From: F1-120-MAGs238 sp964484185
Lineage (GTDB): Bacteria; Planctomycetota; Phycisphaerae; Phycisphaerales; UBA1924
Reading direction: 5' to 3'
Length of the DNA stretch: 49,558 nt
NCBI GenBank assembly: GCA_964484185.1
Contig: CAZAEQ010000032.1
Span: 1 to 49,558 of the forward strand
Shown here: piece after piece, positions 1 to 8,587 of the stretch
How the letters are laid out: every line of letters starts with the position of its first letter
Position numbering within the stretch: the first letter of the stretch is position 1
Made by a program: the position numbers and the translations under genes
Notes under the pieces: model-generated
Databases searched by the model: none
What the model was told of the DNA's origin: nothing
The model's input: the letters and a program-made list of their open reading frames with translations, nothing else

Positions 1-154
1 CCCCACCCGACATTTCCCCCGAATAATCCTCAACCGGCTTCACCCCTTCGACCATGCCAGGCAATAGTTCAATCCCGTTCGCAGGCAGCGAGATCGCACG
101 TGTAATCGCTGGCCCGCCATGCCACGATGAAATGAATCGTACTTTTCCGCTCAT
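1..154 (-). CDS. Hypothetical protein, 5' part only (runs off left edge)
   Basis: An open minus-strand frame starts at an ATG (154-152) and stays open for 51 codons to the window edge, beginning MSGKVRFISSWHGG. An in-frame TGA lies about 48 nt upstream. No Shine-Dalgarno sequence is visible, but a -10-like TATCCT (161-166) sits 6 nt before the ATG, as at several other genes here. It begins just beyond the terminator of the minus-strand gene to its right, so it would be a separate transcript. I do not recognise the family. The frame is short and could be chance. Confidence 0.4.
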   Translation of the reverse strand, partial: MSGKVRFISSWHGGPAITRAISLPANGIELLPGMVEGVKPVEDYSGEMSGG

Positions 155-202
155 ACCCAGAGGATACGTTCCGAAGCAGTACTGTGCACCTGCCAAAGAT
201 CA

Positions 203-237
203 CAAAAAAACTCCCCCGGCCACGTGCACCGGGGGAG
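203..237 (-). terminator. Rho-independent terminator
   Basis: Perfect 9-bp GC-rich stem (211-219 with 229-237) followed, read on the minus strand, by seven T. It lies 44 bp past the stop of the secreted protein gene ending at 281 and fits as its terminator. Confidence 0.85.
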
Positions 238-280
238 TACCCGAATCAGTACATAATCCGCCGCGATCCGCGGCAACTAG

Positions 281-1165
281 TTATGGGCAGCCAATTGAGA
301 ACTGATCAACAAAGTCGAGGTAGTCAAAGAAGTCGACGACTCCGTCTGCGTTGAAGTCCGCCGCACAAGGAGGCGGAACGTCATCTTCCGTGATCTCCAT
401 CTTGATCGCCCAGTCCAGCTGTGCGGGATACGCGAAACCCACGCGGTCAGCGACTTCCATCGGGGTCGCATCGTTATCGTTGTTGACCCACATGCCGTTG
501 TGCGAAGAACCCATCGGCTTCATGCTTGCCCAGTTGGTGCCTGTGTTCACAATGCCGGATTGATATGCACAAGCAATGTCTGCGGCCGGCATGAGTGTAG
601 TTGTGGTCGGCTGGAGATAGCGAACCTGCACAAAACAGCCTCCGTCGGGAAGGGTAATTCCGCCGCCGGTGAGAGGGGCCAGGCTTACCGATCCAGTTGT
701 CCACACTCCGATTGCCGTGACATTTCTGATCGGCACGACAAACGTCGCAATTGGTGTCTGACCTGTTGTCACAGGACTTCCTGCCGCGGCTGCGACCGTG
801 ACTGAATCGAAGACTGAGACTTCCATATCAAAGTTGGCGCCAGCGAGAGTCCTCAATGAGAAGGCAAAGTTCATCGCGGTGATCAAAAGCGGATACGTAT
901 GCGCGGTTCCCGGCATCAGCGCAATGTCATCCAGCCCGATATTCGAGGCGACGGTCGCTGAGGTCCAGTATCCAGTGTGTGACTGGTTGTTGTACACGGT
1001 TGTCTGTGCCGCAGGAGAGATATCGCCGAGCGGCCGCAGCGCTCCAACAAAACACTCGGCTGGCAGCTGCTGTACCTGGCTCGCAGGAACAAACTCTGCA
1101 ATCGGATCTTGTGCCATCGCCACAGAACTCATCGCAAGACCCGCACAAAGAGCTAGAACTTTCAT
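281..1165 (-). CDS. Secreted protein with C-terminal dockerin-like motif
   Basis: 294 residues. The start is set by AGGAG 6 nt before the ATG. Residues 1-18 (MKVLALCAGLAMSSVAMA) form a signal peptide ending in an AxA-type cleavage site, so export is expected. The middle (about 25-250) is a predicted beta-rich region I cannot assign to a family; it is clearly paralogous to the protein encoded at 1505-2362 (shared blocks such as PLLI..(M/I)N..F, GGGIT(L/I)PDGG.FV.VR). The C-terminus carries ADFNADGVVDFFDYLDFV, a DxNxDGxxD calcium-loop pattern like a dockerin type I half-repeat, then an aromatic block and a final Cys. This motif may anchor or assemble the protein outside the cell, but its partner is unknown. 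Confidence 0.85.
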   Translation of the reverse strand: MKVLALCAGLAMSSVAMAQDPIAEFVPASQVQQLPAECFVGALRPLGDISPAAQTTVYNNQSHTGYWTSATVASNIGLDDIALMPGTAHTYPLLITAMNFAFSLRTLAGANFDMEVSVFDSVTVAAAAGSPVTTGQTPIATFVVPIRNVTAIGVWTTGSVSLAPLTGGGITLPDGGCFVQVRYLQPTTTTLMPAADIACAYQSGIVNTGTNWASMKPMGSSHNGMWVNNDNDATPMEVADRVGFAYPAQLDWAIKMEITEDDVPPPCAADFNADGVVDFFDYLDFVDQFSIGCP

Positions 1166-1234
1166 AAGAACTCCTAATATACATTTGCAGCCCGCGTCCG
1201 CAACATACGAAGCCGCTGCACGAACTTGTATCGC

Positions 1235-1263
1235 AAGATATCACATACGGTTGCGTTCCGCAA
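1235..1263 (-). promoter_or_regulatory. Candidate sigma-70-type promoter of the 281-1165 gene
   Basis: On the minus strand, TTGCGG (1258-1263), a 17-nt spacer and TATCTT (1235-1240). It would give a 5' leader of about 60 nt ending at the AGGAG ribosome site. The rest of the 340-bp gap between the two paralogues shows nothing else I can name. Confidence 0.35.
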
Positions 1264-1504
1264 GCCAAAGTAGCTAAGAATGTAAGAAAGTTGCCAGCGT
1301 TGATGTTTGCACAAGACAATCACGCTTCGGGCTCAGTTAAAAACACGACCTGACCAAACAGCCAGAGCGCGCCATCTTTTGCAAGATGAAGGGGTACTCA
1401 AACAGTCACCGCTCTCGCAGTAACTGCTTGGAAAATGGATCTGAAGCAGACGAAAGTCGGACCCCGCGCCTGCTCCAGACCCGATCGGTGCAACCAATGT
1501 GGCT

Positions 1505-2362
1505 TTACGTGCAGCCGCTGCTGAACGCATCTACAAAATCAAGATAGTCAAAGAAATCAACAACCCCATCCGCGTTGAAATCTGCTGAGCAGACATCGGG
1601 CAGCGCCGCACGCAGCGATAGATACTGATCCGCCGCTGCTGGGAAAGTGAAATTCCTGAACTCTGTCGAATCAAGAACCCCATCACCATTCACATCACGA
1701 AACGCCCCTGTAAATGAACGTCCCGCTGGCTTGGTGCTGGTCCAGTCTGAATTCACATTCCAGCTTGTCGCAAACGTGTTCGTACACGTTGTCGAAATGG
1801 TTATCGTTCCCGGCACTAAAAATCTCACGCGGACAAATATTCCGCCATCGGGAATCGTGATCCCGCCGCCAGCAAGTGCGGAGAGATTCACCATGCCGGT
1901 CTGAAAGCCGCCAGTGTTCGGTAAGTTACGAACTTGAATAATAAAAGTCCCAAGTGCCGTCCCATCGTTCTGAATCGGGGCGCCCGCTCCCCCGGTCAGG
2001 TCAATCCCGTCATACACCGTCACTTCAATATCAACGTTCGCAATCGTCTGCGCTGTAAACCCCAGGTTGATCCCATTGATCAAAAGCGGGAACGCGCTCT
2101 CAAAGGTCAATCCCGGCACAAGTTCGACATCATCAATAATCTGCCGCGGGTTGGCCGTGTTCGTGAAAAGACTCGCGCGCGTGTTGTCATATACCAGCAC
2201 ATTTGCTTCCGGGCTGATCTCTCGCCGCAGCACTCCCCCAAAGCAGGTCTCGGGCAACATCTGTGCGTCCGCCGCGACAGGATTTCCTTCCGGCTGATTT
2301 GCAAAAGCTGCCGTCGCAATCGCGAACGCAGTTACTCCGATGACCTTCAACTTTGTACTCAT
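1505..2362 (-). CDS. Secreted protein with C-terminal dockerin-like motif (paralogue of 281-1165)
   Basis: 285 residues from the ATG at 2362, chosen because a GGGAG ribosome site precedes it and a signal peptide (MSTKLKVIGVTAFAIATAAFA) follows at once; a longer frame to 2485 adds 41 unlikely residues. The exported body shares its layout with the protein at 281-1165: LPE(T/C)CF near the start, PLLI(N/T)..N..F in the middle, GGGITIPDGGIFVRVRF later. The tail has SADFNADGVVDFFDYLDFV and ends in Cys-Thr, nearly identical to its paralogue. The body function is unknown. Same orientation and spacing suggest a tandem duplication. Confidence 0.85.
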   Translation of the reverse strand: MSTKLKVIGVTAFAIATAAFANQPEGNPVAADAQMLPETCFGGVLRREISPEANVLVYDNTRASLFTNTANPRQIIDDVELVPGLTFESAFPLLINGINLGFTAQTIANVDIEVTVYDGIDLTGGAGAPIQNDGTALGTFIIQVRNLPNTGGFQTGMVNLSALAGGGITIPDGGIFVRVRFLVPGTITISTTCTNTFATSWNVNSDWTSTKPAGRSFTGAFRDVNGDGVLDSTEFRNFTFPAAADQYLSLRAALPDVCSADFNADGVVDFFDYLDFVDAFSSGCT

Positions 2363-2636
2363 GCTGCGCTCCCAATCGACTGATTGCCCGTCAATGCCAG
2401 AACTACACTTAACCCACACCCGCCGCCCCCACACCAATCCTCTACAGGCTTGGCAACCAGCGATCCAGAGCCCTTCTTGGCCCATATGGATGCCCGTTTA
2501 TACACCTTCCGTCGGAAAAGCGCACATCCATTTTCAATCAAACTCCGAAATCTCCTTTTGTTCCGCGTTTTGCCTCATCTTGACACCCGCGATACACTAC
2601 CAGCGGTGGTTATCCGGCCTACCCAAACTGCGTCTG

Positions 2637-2673
2637 TGCGAAGCCCTCTCTGATGTAAAGAGGGGGCTCCGCA
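2637..2673 (+). promoter_or_regulatory. Leader hairpin upstream of the EF-G-like gene
   Basis: A 14-bp stem (2637-2650 with 2660-2673) with one A.C mismatch and one G.U pair, and a 9-nt loop, ends 30 nt before the ATG at 2704. A T-rich run (2681-2690, with interruptions) follows, so it could act as an attenuator or a translational control element. The remainder of the 340-bp divergent gap shows no clear promoter. Confidence 0.4.
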
Positions 2674-2703
2674 CGGACGTGTTTCTTTTAATGGAGATCC
2701 AAA

Positions 2704-4776
2704 ATGCCTGCATCCAACCCCTCAATCGTCCGCAACGTTCTCTTGTGTGGTACGGGTGGTGCAGGAAAGACCTCCATCACCGAACGCCTCCTCTTCGCCA
2801 CCGGCATCACAAAACGCGTCGGCACCGTCGAAGAAGGCAACACCGTCAGCGACTGGACCGACGAAGAACGCCATCACAAACACAGCATCTACCCCTCCTT
2901 CATGCATTTCGACTATGAAGGCCACGACATCCATCTCATCGACTCCCCCGGTCGCGCTGATTTCCTAGGCCAGACCATCGCCTGCTACCCAGCCGTCGAA
3001 ACAGTCGTCGTAGTAATTGACGCAACCCGCGGCATAGAAACCACAACCCGCCGCCTCATGCAAATCGCCTACGAACGCGGCCTCCCGCGCATGATCGTCA
3101 TCAACAAAATCGAAGATCCCAACGTCAAGCTCGAACAACTCGTTGATGCCATCCGCTCTGAGTTCGGCAACGTCTGCCTCCCTGTCAACCTTCCCGCACC
3201 TGGCCGCAAAACCGTCATCAATGTCTTTGAACACGATGGCACCGATGCCGCCGGCGACCAGACCGAATTCTCAACCGTCCACGACGCCCACAAGGCCATC
3301 GTCGAACAGGTCATCGAAGTCGATGACGACCTCACCGAGCAATACCTCGAAAAGGGTGAAGGCTTCGATCCAGACAAACTCCACAGCGCGTTCGAAAAAG
3401 CCCTCGAGCAATCTCACCTCGTTCCCATCCTCTTCTGCTCCGCCCGCACCGGTGCTGGCATCGATGACATGCTCCACGTATTCTCCACGCTCTGCCCCAG
3501 CCCGCTGGAAGTTCACCCCGTCGAATTCGTCCGCAAAGACAACGAACGCCAGGAAGAAAAAGATTACATTACCGAACCCAACGCTGGCGGCCGCCTGATC
3601 GCCCACATCGTGAAAATCAACGCTGACCCATTCGTCGGCAAACTCGGCATCTTCCGCGTCCATCAGGGCACGCTCAAAGCCAAGTCCGACATCCTGATCG
3701 ACGATCAGAAAAAGCCCATCCGCATCGGCCACCTCTTTAAGCTCCAGGGCAAAGACCACATCGAAGTAACAGAAGTGGGGCCCGGCGAAATCGCCGCCAT
3801 CGCCAAGGTCGAAGAAATCCACTTTAACGGCGTCCTCCACGACAGCCACGATCTCGACTACGTCCGCCTCAAGCCGCTTCCGCTCCCCAATCCAATGTAC
3901 GGCCTCGCAGTCGAACTCAAGAACCACGCCGATGAGGCCAAGTTCGCCAACTCCTGCCACAAGTTCATGGCCGAAGATCCTTGCTTCATCGTCGAACGCA
4001 TCAGCGCCACCAAACAAACCGTCATCCGCGGCCTGGGCGAACTCCACCTCCGCATCGTCCTCGAAAAACTCAAGACCCACTCCAACGTCGAACTCATCAC
4101 TTCCCCACCCAAAGTCGCTTACAAAGAAACCATCTCCTCTCGCGCGGATGGTCACTACCGCCACCGCAAACAAACCGGCGGCTCCGGCCAGTTCGGCGAG
4201 GTCTACCTCCGCATCGAACCTCTCACCGATCAAGCCTCCGCTTTCGAATTCGTCTCCGAAGTAGTTGGCGGCACAGTACCCCGTCAATATTGGCCCGCTG
4301 TCGAAAAGGGCGTCCGCCAAGTCATCGCCGACGGCTGCGTCGCCGGCTACCCCATGACCGGCATCCGCTGCGTTCTTTACGATGGCAAATACCACGACGT
4401 CGATTCCAAAGAAATCGCATTCACCACCGCCGGCCGCAAAGCCTTCATCGAAGCCGTCGCCAAAGCCAGACCCAAACTCCTTGAACCTTTTGTCCACGTA
4501 GAGATCAACATCGCCGCATCCAAAATGGGCGATATCGCCGGCCATCTCTCGACAAAACGAGGGCGTGTTCAAGACACCCAGCTCACCGGCGCCGACCAGT
4601 GCGTCGTAAAAGCCATCGCCCCCCTGGCCGAACTCCAGACATTCGCCACCGAACTCAAAGCCCTCACCGGCGGCGCAGGCACATACTCAATGGCCTACAG
4701 CCACGATGAATACGCCCCCAGCAACGTGCACGCCAATCTCGTCGCCGCCTACAAGCCGCATGTCGAAGAAGACTAA
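2704..4776 (+). CDS. Elongation factor G-like GTPase (EF-G2/FusA2 type)
   Basis: 690 residues, full EF-G length, start set by GGAG 6 nt upstream. Domain order is EF-G-like: GTPase domain (1-270), beta-barrel domain II (about 295-385), then domains III-V, including the GGSGQFGEVYLRIEP block of domain IV. The G motifs are unusual. The P-loop is GTGGAGKT (16-23). Switch II reads DSPGRADF (80-87) with Arg84 in place of the catalytic His of DTPGH. The specificity motif is NKIE (134-137), not NKxD. Switch I lacks the RGIT motif of translocating EF-G. These features match the EF-G-like (FusA2) family rather than the housekeeping FusA, and no str-operon genes are nearby. Its role, perhaps in ribosome stress or recycling, is inferred. 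Confidence 0.85.
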   Translation: MPASNPSIVRNVLLCGTGGAGKTSITERLLFATGITKRVGTVEEGNTVSDWTDEERHHKHSIYPSFMHFDYEGHDIHLIDSPGRADFLGQTIACYPAVETVVVVIDATRGIETTTRRLMQIAYERGLPRMIVINKIEDPNVKLEQLVDAIRSEFGNVCLPVNLPAPGRKTVINVFEHDGTDAAGDQTEFSTVHDAHKAIVEQVIEVDDDLTEQYLEKGEGFDPDKLHSAFEKALEQSHLVPILFCSARTGAGIDDMLHVFSTLCPSPLEVHPVEFVRKDNERQEEKDYITEPNAGGRLIAHIVKINADPFVGKLGIFRVHQGTLKAKSDILIDDQKKPIRIGHLFKLQGKDHIEVTEVGPGEIAAIAKVEEIHFNGVLHDSHDLDYVRLKPLPLPNPMYGLAVELKNHADEAKFANSCHKFMAEDPCFIVERISATKQTVIRGLGELHLRIVLEKLKTHSNVELITSPPKVAYKETISSRADGHYRHRKQTGGSGQFGEVYLRIEPLTDQASAFEFVSEVVGGTVPRQYWPAVEKGVRQVIADGCVAGYPMTGIRCVLYDGKYHDVDSKEIAFTTAGRKAFIEAVAKARPKLLEPFVHVEINIAASKMGDIAGHLSTKRGRVQDTQLTGADQCVVKAIAPLAELQTFATELKALTGGAGTYSMAYSHDEYAPSNVHANLVAAYKPHVEED

Positions 4777-4782
4777 TTGTGG

Positions 4783-4801
4783 TGCAGGCTTCCAGCCTGC
4801 A
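4783..4801. repeat. REP-like palindrome, copy 1
   Basis: Perfect 8-bp stem TGCAGGCT/AGCCTGCA around TCC, 7 nt after the EF-G-like stop codon. A second copy of the surrounding 22-nt unit (three mismatches) follows the Kelch gene at about 7899-7920. Confidence 0.5.
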
Positions 4802-4970
4802 TTGCTATGAGTTGATTGGTTCACTTTGCATTCCCGCGCGCCCGCACCCTTACAGTCTGCGGTGGAGCGCCTCGGGGATCTTCCGCGCGTGCACTAATAT
4901 CGTCGTTATTAGGCCAAAAACGAAGACCGCTCAAATGGCTGTGTAATTGTGCAACCCTGATGGTAGACTC

Positions 4971-4979
4971 TGGTATAAA
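4971..4979 (+). promoter_or_regulatory. Candidate extended -10 promoter of the Kelch gene
   Basis: TGG followed by TATAAA (4974-4979) forms an extended -10 element 46 bp before the ATG at 5026. No convincing -35 is seen. A short inverted repeat (CTAATA 4894-4899, TATTAG 4907-4912) lies upstream. Confidence 0.35.
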
Positions 4980-5025
4980 CACTCAGGACCTGGTGAGCCA
5001 CTCTACATCCTTCAAGTGGGGCGAA

Positions 5026-7890
5026 ATGAACAATCACAATCCGATCAGATACTGCGCGCACCTCATGCTCGCCATCGTTCTGTTCAGCGTTTTCCTGGTC
5101 TCAGCGGCACGCGGTCAATCGCTCGTCTGGAATCCCCTTCATTTAGCTCCACGCCAGGATCATGCCATGGCATTTGATTCTGCTCGCGGCAAGAGCGTGC
5201 TCTTTGGCGGTGCACTGACCAACAGCGCCTCGTATAGCAACGAGACCTGGGAATGGGACGGCACCGAATGGGATCTGCGCGCTCTGAGCGGACCTTCACC
5301 ACGCGGCTTTCACGGCATGGCGTTCGATTCCGCTCGTGGCGTCACGGTTCTCTTTGGTGGAAAGGCCGTCGGCTCCGCATCCCGAAGTGCTGAGACGTGG
5401 GAATGGAACGGCGCAGCGTGGATGCAGCGAGCTGTCAACGGACCTTCAGCACGCGTGAGTCTTGCCATGGCATATGACTCCGCACGTGGCGTCACAGTCC
5501 TTTTTGGTGGTACCACACTCGTCAACAACGTGGAAACTCCAAATGCAGAGACTTGGGAATGGAATGGAACTGTTTGGACCCAGCGCAACGTAAGCGGTCC
5601 CCCGGGCTTGTACGGACATGCCATGGCATACGACTCCGCGCGTCATGTCACGGTTCTCTTTGGTGACAACACACCGACCAGCAACAACGGGGAAACATGG
5701 GAGTGGGACGGTTCATCCTGGTCACTTCGATCCTCGGCCGGCCCTTCGCCACGATACAAGACCTCACTCGCATATGACTCGACCCGGCATGTCTCAGTAC
5801 TGTGCGGCGGCTATCCCGGGTCTGCTGTTCAAATGGATACATGGGAATGGGATGGGACTGCCTGGACGCAGCAGAATGCAATTGGTCCGGCCAGGCTATA
5901 CGCCACCGCAATCACTTTTGACTCTGCTCGAAATCAAATCGTGCTCTTTGGCGGAAATCTGGGAAACGGATATAGCGGAGAAACATGGGAATTCAGCGAC
6001 TCGCAGTGGCATCTGCGCAACGTCGGCGGACCCTCCGCGCGGCAGAACTTTGCAATGGCATACGACTCGCACCGCGAAAGCACCATTCTTTTCGGCGGCA
6101 GCCTGAGCGGTCAGAGTTCAAAGGAGACTTGGATCTTTGATGGTTCGAGCTGGTCTCGACCGCCGATTGCCGCTGCGTCAGCTCGCGGTCTTTCTGCCAT
6201 GGCGTACGACTCGATTCGTGGCGTCACCGTCCTGTTCGGCGGCATACAAGCCCTCAACTTTCCAAGCGGCGAAACTTGGGAATGGAATGGAAATTCCTGG
6301 GCTCTTCGCTCCAAAAGCGGCCCCAGTCCTCGTTACGGTCACAAGATGGTGTTTGATTCTGAACGCGGTGTGACCGTACTTTTCGGTGGCCAGTCAGGTG
6401 ATTACAGCTCGGAAACTTGGGAATGGGACGGCACAAACTGGACGCTTCGTGCCACGACCGGACCGACCCCGCGCCGCGAACATGGAATGGCTTTCGATTC
6501 GGCGCGTGGTGTCACTGTCCTCTTCGGCGGCTACCTCGGCACCACTTCAGACGCGCAAACATGGGAGTGGGATGGCACTACCTGGACACAGCGACTCGTC
6601 ACAGGTCCACGGTTTAGCTATGGTCATGCAATGTGCTACGACAGCGCGCGAGGCGTCACAGTATTGCACGGTGGGTTCATGGCGAATCGCTACGTTGGCG
6701 AAACATGGGAATGGGATGGTCTTTCATGGACACAGCGCCTGGTCACTGGACCTTCTCCAAGATTCCAGCATTCGATGGTGTACGACCCCGCCCGCGGAGT
6801 GTCAGTGCTTTTCAGCGGGTACATTCCTGCGGGTCCTCCGCCGGAGGGAGGCGACACTTGGGAGTGGAACGGTTCGACATGGACACAGCGTCAGGTTTCC
6901 GGTCCAGATCCGCGGGCCGCTCATGCAATGGCGTACGACGCAGCGCGGTCGCAAGCGGTCCTTTTTGGCGGCAATACGACAAGCGTGACAGATGAAACGT
7001 GGGTGTGGAATGGTAGTGTCTGGACTCAAAAAGTGATTACCGGTCCTTCGCCCCGCTCTGGGCATGGAATGTCCTACGACTCTGCGCGCGACATGGTCGT
7101 TTTGTTCGGTGGCGGACCCAACGGCAATCTCTACTGCAGTGATACTTGGGAGTGGAACGGTTCAATATGGAGCCAACGGTTCGTCGCTGGCCCATCACCA
7201 CGCTGGGGATTCGGCCAGGTCTACGACAGTGCTCGTGCAGTGACAGTTCTTTTCGGGGGCGCAGTTGGCAGTCAGCTTTACGACGGTGAGACCTGGGAGT
7301 GGAACGGAGCAAACTGGTCTCTTCGAGCAAGTACCGGCCCCGCGCCCCGACGCAATCTCGCTATGGCGTATGACCCAATTCGAGCGGTGACGGTGCTTTT
7401 TGGAGGCAACGTAGGCGGCGCTGAAACATGGGAATGGGATGGAAACGGTTGGACGCAGCGCATGGTTTCAGGGCCTTCTGCCAGAAACGCGCATTCGATG
7501 GCTTTCGATGCTTCTCAAGGTGTGGTTGTGCTTTTCGGAGGCAGCACTGGTGGCGGGGAGACGTGGGAGTATGATGGCGTCGCGTGGACACAGCGGACCA
7601 TAAGCGCGCCCTATGCGCGATCATGGCACGCCATGGTTTATGATACTGCGCGAGAGATGGATGTCATTTTCGGAGGCCAGGTCGGAACTAATTCGATCGC
7701 GGACACGTGGGGACTCTCAACCCTTTGCCCAGCCGACTTCAACAACGATAATGTCGTCGACTTCTTCGACTACCTCGACTTCGTTGCCGCCTTCGCTTCT
7801 GCGGATCCGACGGCAGACTTCAACAACGACACGATCGTCGATTTCTTCGACTACCTCGACTTTGTCCAGTCCTTCAGCGCCGGCTGCTGA
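5026..7890 (+). CDS. Secreted Kelch-like repeat protein with two dockerin-like motifs
   Basis: 954 residues from the ATG at 5026 (a GTGGGG ribosome-site-like run precedes it). A frame upstream to a TTG at 4816 adds 70 residues with no coding character. The signal peptide is about residues 1-33, ending ...VSAARGQS. The body has about 18 repeats of 45-55 residues with the consensus MAYDSARGVTVLFGG then ETWEWDG..W..R...GPSPR, which resembles Kelch/galactose-oxidase blades; a very large or multiple beta-propeller is expected. The C-terminus has two dockerin-like blocks (ADFNNDNVVDFFDYLDFV and ADFNNDTIVDFFDYLDFV) and a last Cys. It is probably extracellular and protein- or glycan-binding; no catalytic site was recognised. 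A terminator follows at 7936. Confidence 0.88.
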   Translation: MNNHNPIRYCAHLMLAIVLFSVFLVSAARGQSLVWNPLHLAPRQDHAMAFDSARGKSVLFGGALTNSASYSNETWEWDGTEWDLRALSGPSPRGFHGMAFDSARGVTVLFGGKAVGSASRSAETWEWNGAAWMQRAVNGPSARVSLAMAYDSARGVTVLFGGTTLVNNVETPNAETWEWNGTVWTQRNVSGPPGLYGHAMAYDSARHVTVLFGDNTPTSNNGETWEWDGSSWSLRSSAGPSPRYKTSLAYDSTRHVSVLCGGYPGSAVQMDTWEWDGTAWTQQNAIGPARLYATAITFDSARNQIVLFGGNLGNGYSGETWEFSDSQWHLRNVGGPSARQNFAMAYDSHRESTILFGGSLSGQSSKETWIFDGSSWSRPPIAAASARGLSAMAYDSIRGVTVLFGGIQALNFPSGETWEWNGNSWALRSKSGPSPRYGHKMVFDSERGVTVLFGGQSGDYSSETWEWDGTNWTLRATTGPTPRREHGMAFDSARGVTVLFGGYLGTTSDAQTWEWDGTTWTQRLVTGPRFSYGHAMCYDSARGVTVLHGGFMANRYVGETWEWDGLSWTQRLVTGPSPRFQHSMVYDPARGVSVLFSGYIPAGPPPEGGDTWEWNGSTWTQRQVSGPDPRAAHAMAYDAARSQAVLFGGNTTSVTDETWVWNGSVWTQKVITGPSPRSGHGMSYDSARDMVVLFGGGPNGNLYCSDTWEWNGSIWSQRFVAGPSPRWGFGQVYDSARAVTVLFGGAVGSQLYDGETWEWNGANWSLRASTGPAPRRNLAMAYDPIRAVTVLFGGNVGGAETWEWDGNGWTQRMVSGPSARNAHSMAFDASQGVVVLFGGSTGGGETWEYDGVAWTQRTISAPYARSWHAMVYDTAREMDVIFGGQVGTNSIADTWGLSTLCPADFNNDNVVDFFDYLDFVAAFASADPTADFNNDTIVDFFDYLDFVQSFSAGC

Positions 7891-7898
7891 GAATTGAG

Positions 7899-7920
7899 GT
7901 GAAGGCTTCCGGCCTACATG
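7899..7920. repeat. REP-like palindrome, copy 2
   Basis: GGTGAAGGCTTCCGGCCTAC matches copy 1 at 4781-4802 with three differences over 22 nt. It again sits just after a stop codon. Confidence 0.4.
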
Positions 7921-7935
7921 TTCTTGAATTTCAAA

Positions 7936-7967
7936 GAAGCACCGGAAACCCGGCGCTTCTATTTTTT
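7936..7967 (+). terminator. Rho-independent terminator of the Kelch gene
   Basis: Stem GAAGC-CCGG / CCGG-GCTTC (7936-7945 with 7950-7959, one A.C mismatch), 4-nt loop, followed by TATTTTTT. Confidence 0.75.
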
Positions 7968-8066
7968 GCTTAGCCACACCGGACGCTTCGCGCCCTCGAA
8001 ACATCCGGTACCAGAAAAATCTTTTGTACTGGTCAAAAAATCATAAAAAATATTGCAAGCACCCGG

Positions 8067-8108
8067 TTTTCCACATAGAAAACCCCACAAAACCGCCACT
8101 TATCCACA
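8067..8108 (+). other. Two DnaA-box-like sites beside an AT-rich stretch
   Basis: TTTTCCACA (8067-8075) and a perfect TTATCCACA (8100-8108), same orientation, 33 bp apart start to start, next to an A/T-rich run at 8034-8054. This could bind DnaA. No dnaA, dnaN or other origin-linked gene is close and the strand skew does not switch here, so an origin is doubtful. Confidence 0.3.
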
Positions 8109-8171
8109 TCAAAAACCCCTTGATAACTCAAAATGAGCCTGACAGGGTGTGTCATGGTGCGCGTCCTCGAC

Positions 8172-8199
8172 TTGCCTCGATCACTTTCTTTGCTACATT
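8172..8199 (+). promoter_or_regulatory. Candidate promoter for the structured 8207-8588 transcript
   Basis: TTGCCT (8172-8177), a 16-nt spacer and TACATT (8194-8199). Transcription would begin at or next to the ATG at 8207. Confidence 0.4.
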
Positions 8200-8416
8200 G
8201 GCATCTATGACAACCAAGCCCAATCCAACCCGTCGCCCCCAGCCCACTTCCCATCTCGCCCGCGCTCGCTGGTGTTCACCTCCGCCCACTTCGCGGCTCG
8301 TCTCGCCCCATCGCCGCGCTGGTACCTCGACCGTCAGGTCGATGGTGACCACAACCTCCACCGTGGCCGCCCCTATTCACGCGATCGGTCCCAATACTAC
8401 TTCTATTACACCGATC

Positions 8417-8474
8417 AAATCTCAGGGGGCCACGATCGGTGGCCCTCTGAAAAACACGTGGCCCCCTGAGATTT
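8417..8474. repeat. Perfect 18-bp inverted repeat with internal competing copy
   Basis: AAATCTCAGGGGGCCACG (8417-8434) and its exact reverse complement (8457-8474). The 22 bp between them contain GTGGCCCTCTGA (8439-8450), a near copy of the right arm, so two mutually exclusive hairpins are possible. Confidence 0.85.
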
Positions 8475-8545
8475 CATCTCCCGGTCAACTCCTCTCCTAC
8501 TCCAATCTCAAGCCTTTGGCGCGACCCTCGTTATTACGCTAAAAA

Positions 8546-8587
8546 CAAAAGGGGATCAGGGTCTCATGAGCCCCTTTGATTTTTTTC
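8546..8587 (+). terminator. Rho-independent terminator
   Basis: CAAAAGGGG (8546-8554) pairs with CCCCTTTG (8571-8578, one bulged A), then a run of seven T. It lies 4 nt after the 8207-8542 frame and 110 bp before the DPP-IV gene, so it could end the small transcript or attenuate the peptidase gene. Confidence 0.7.

Noticed and set aside
2580..2585. TTGACA before the EF-G-like gene
   Set aside because: No acceptable -10 at 16-18 nt; the only TACACT is 7 nt away.
3271..4572. 433-residue minus-strand frame
   Set aside because: Fully antisense to the EF-G-like gene; composition (Asp/Gly/Val/Phe) is the mirror of its codons, with no start signal.
4816..5025. TTG-initiated N-terminal extension of the Kelch gene
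   Set aside because: It lacks a signal peptide and runs through the promoter-like TATAAA; the ATG at 5026 starts a normal signal peptide.
5149..7710. Possible CRISPR or DNA satellite
   Set aside because: The repeats are in-frame protein repeats of the Kelch-like gene, variable in sequence and spacing.
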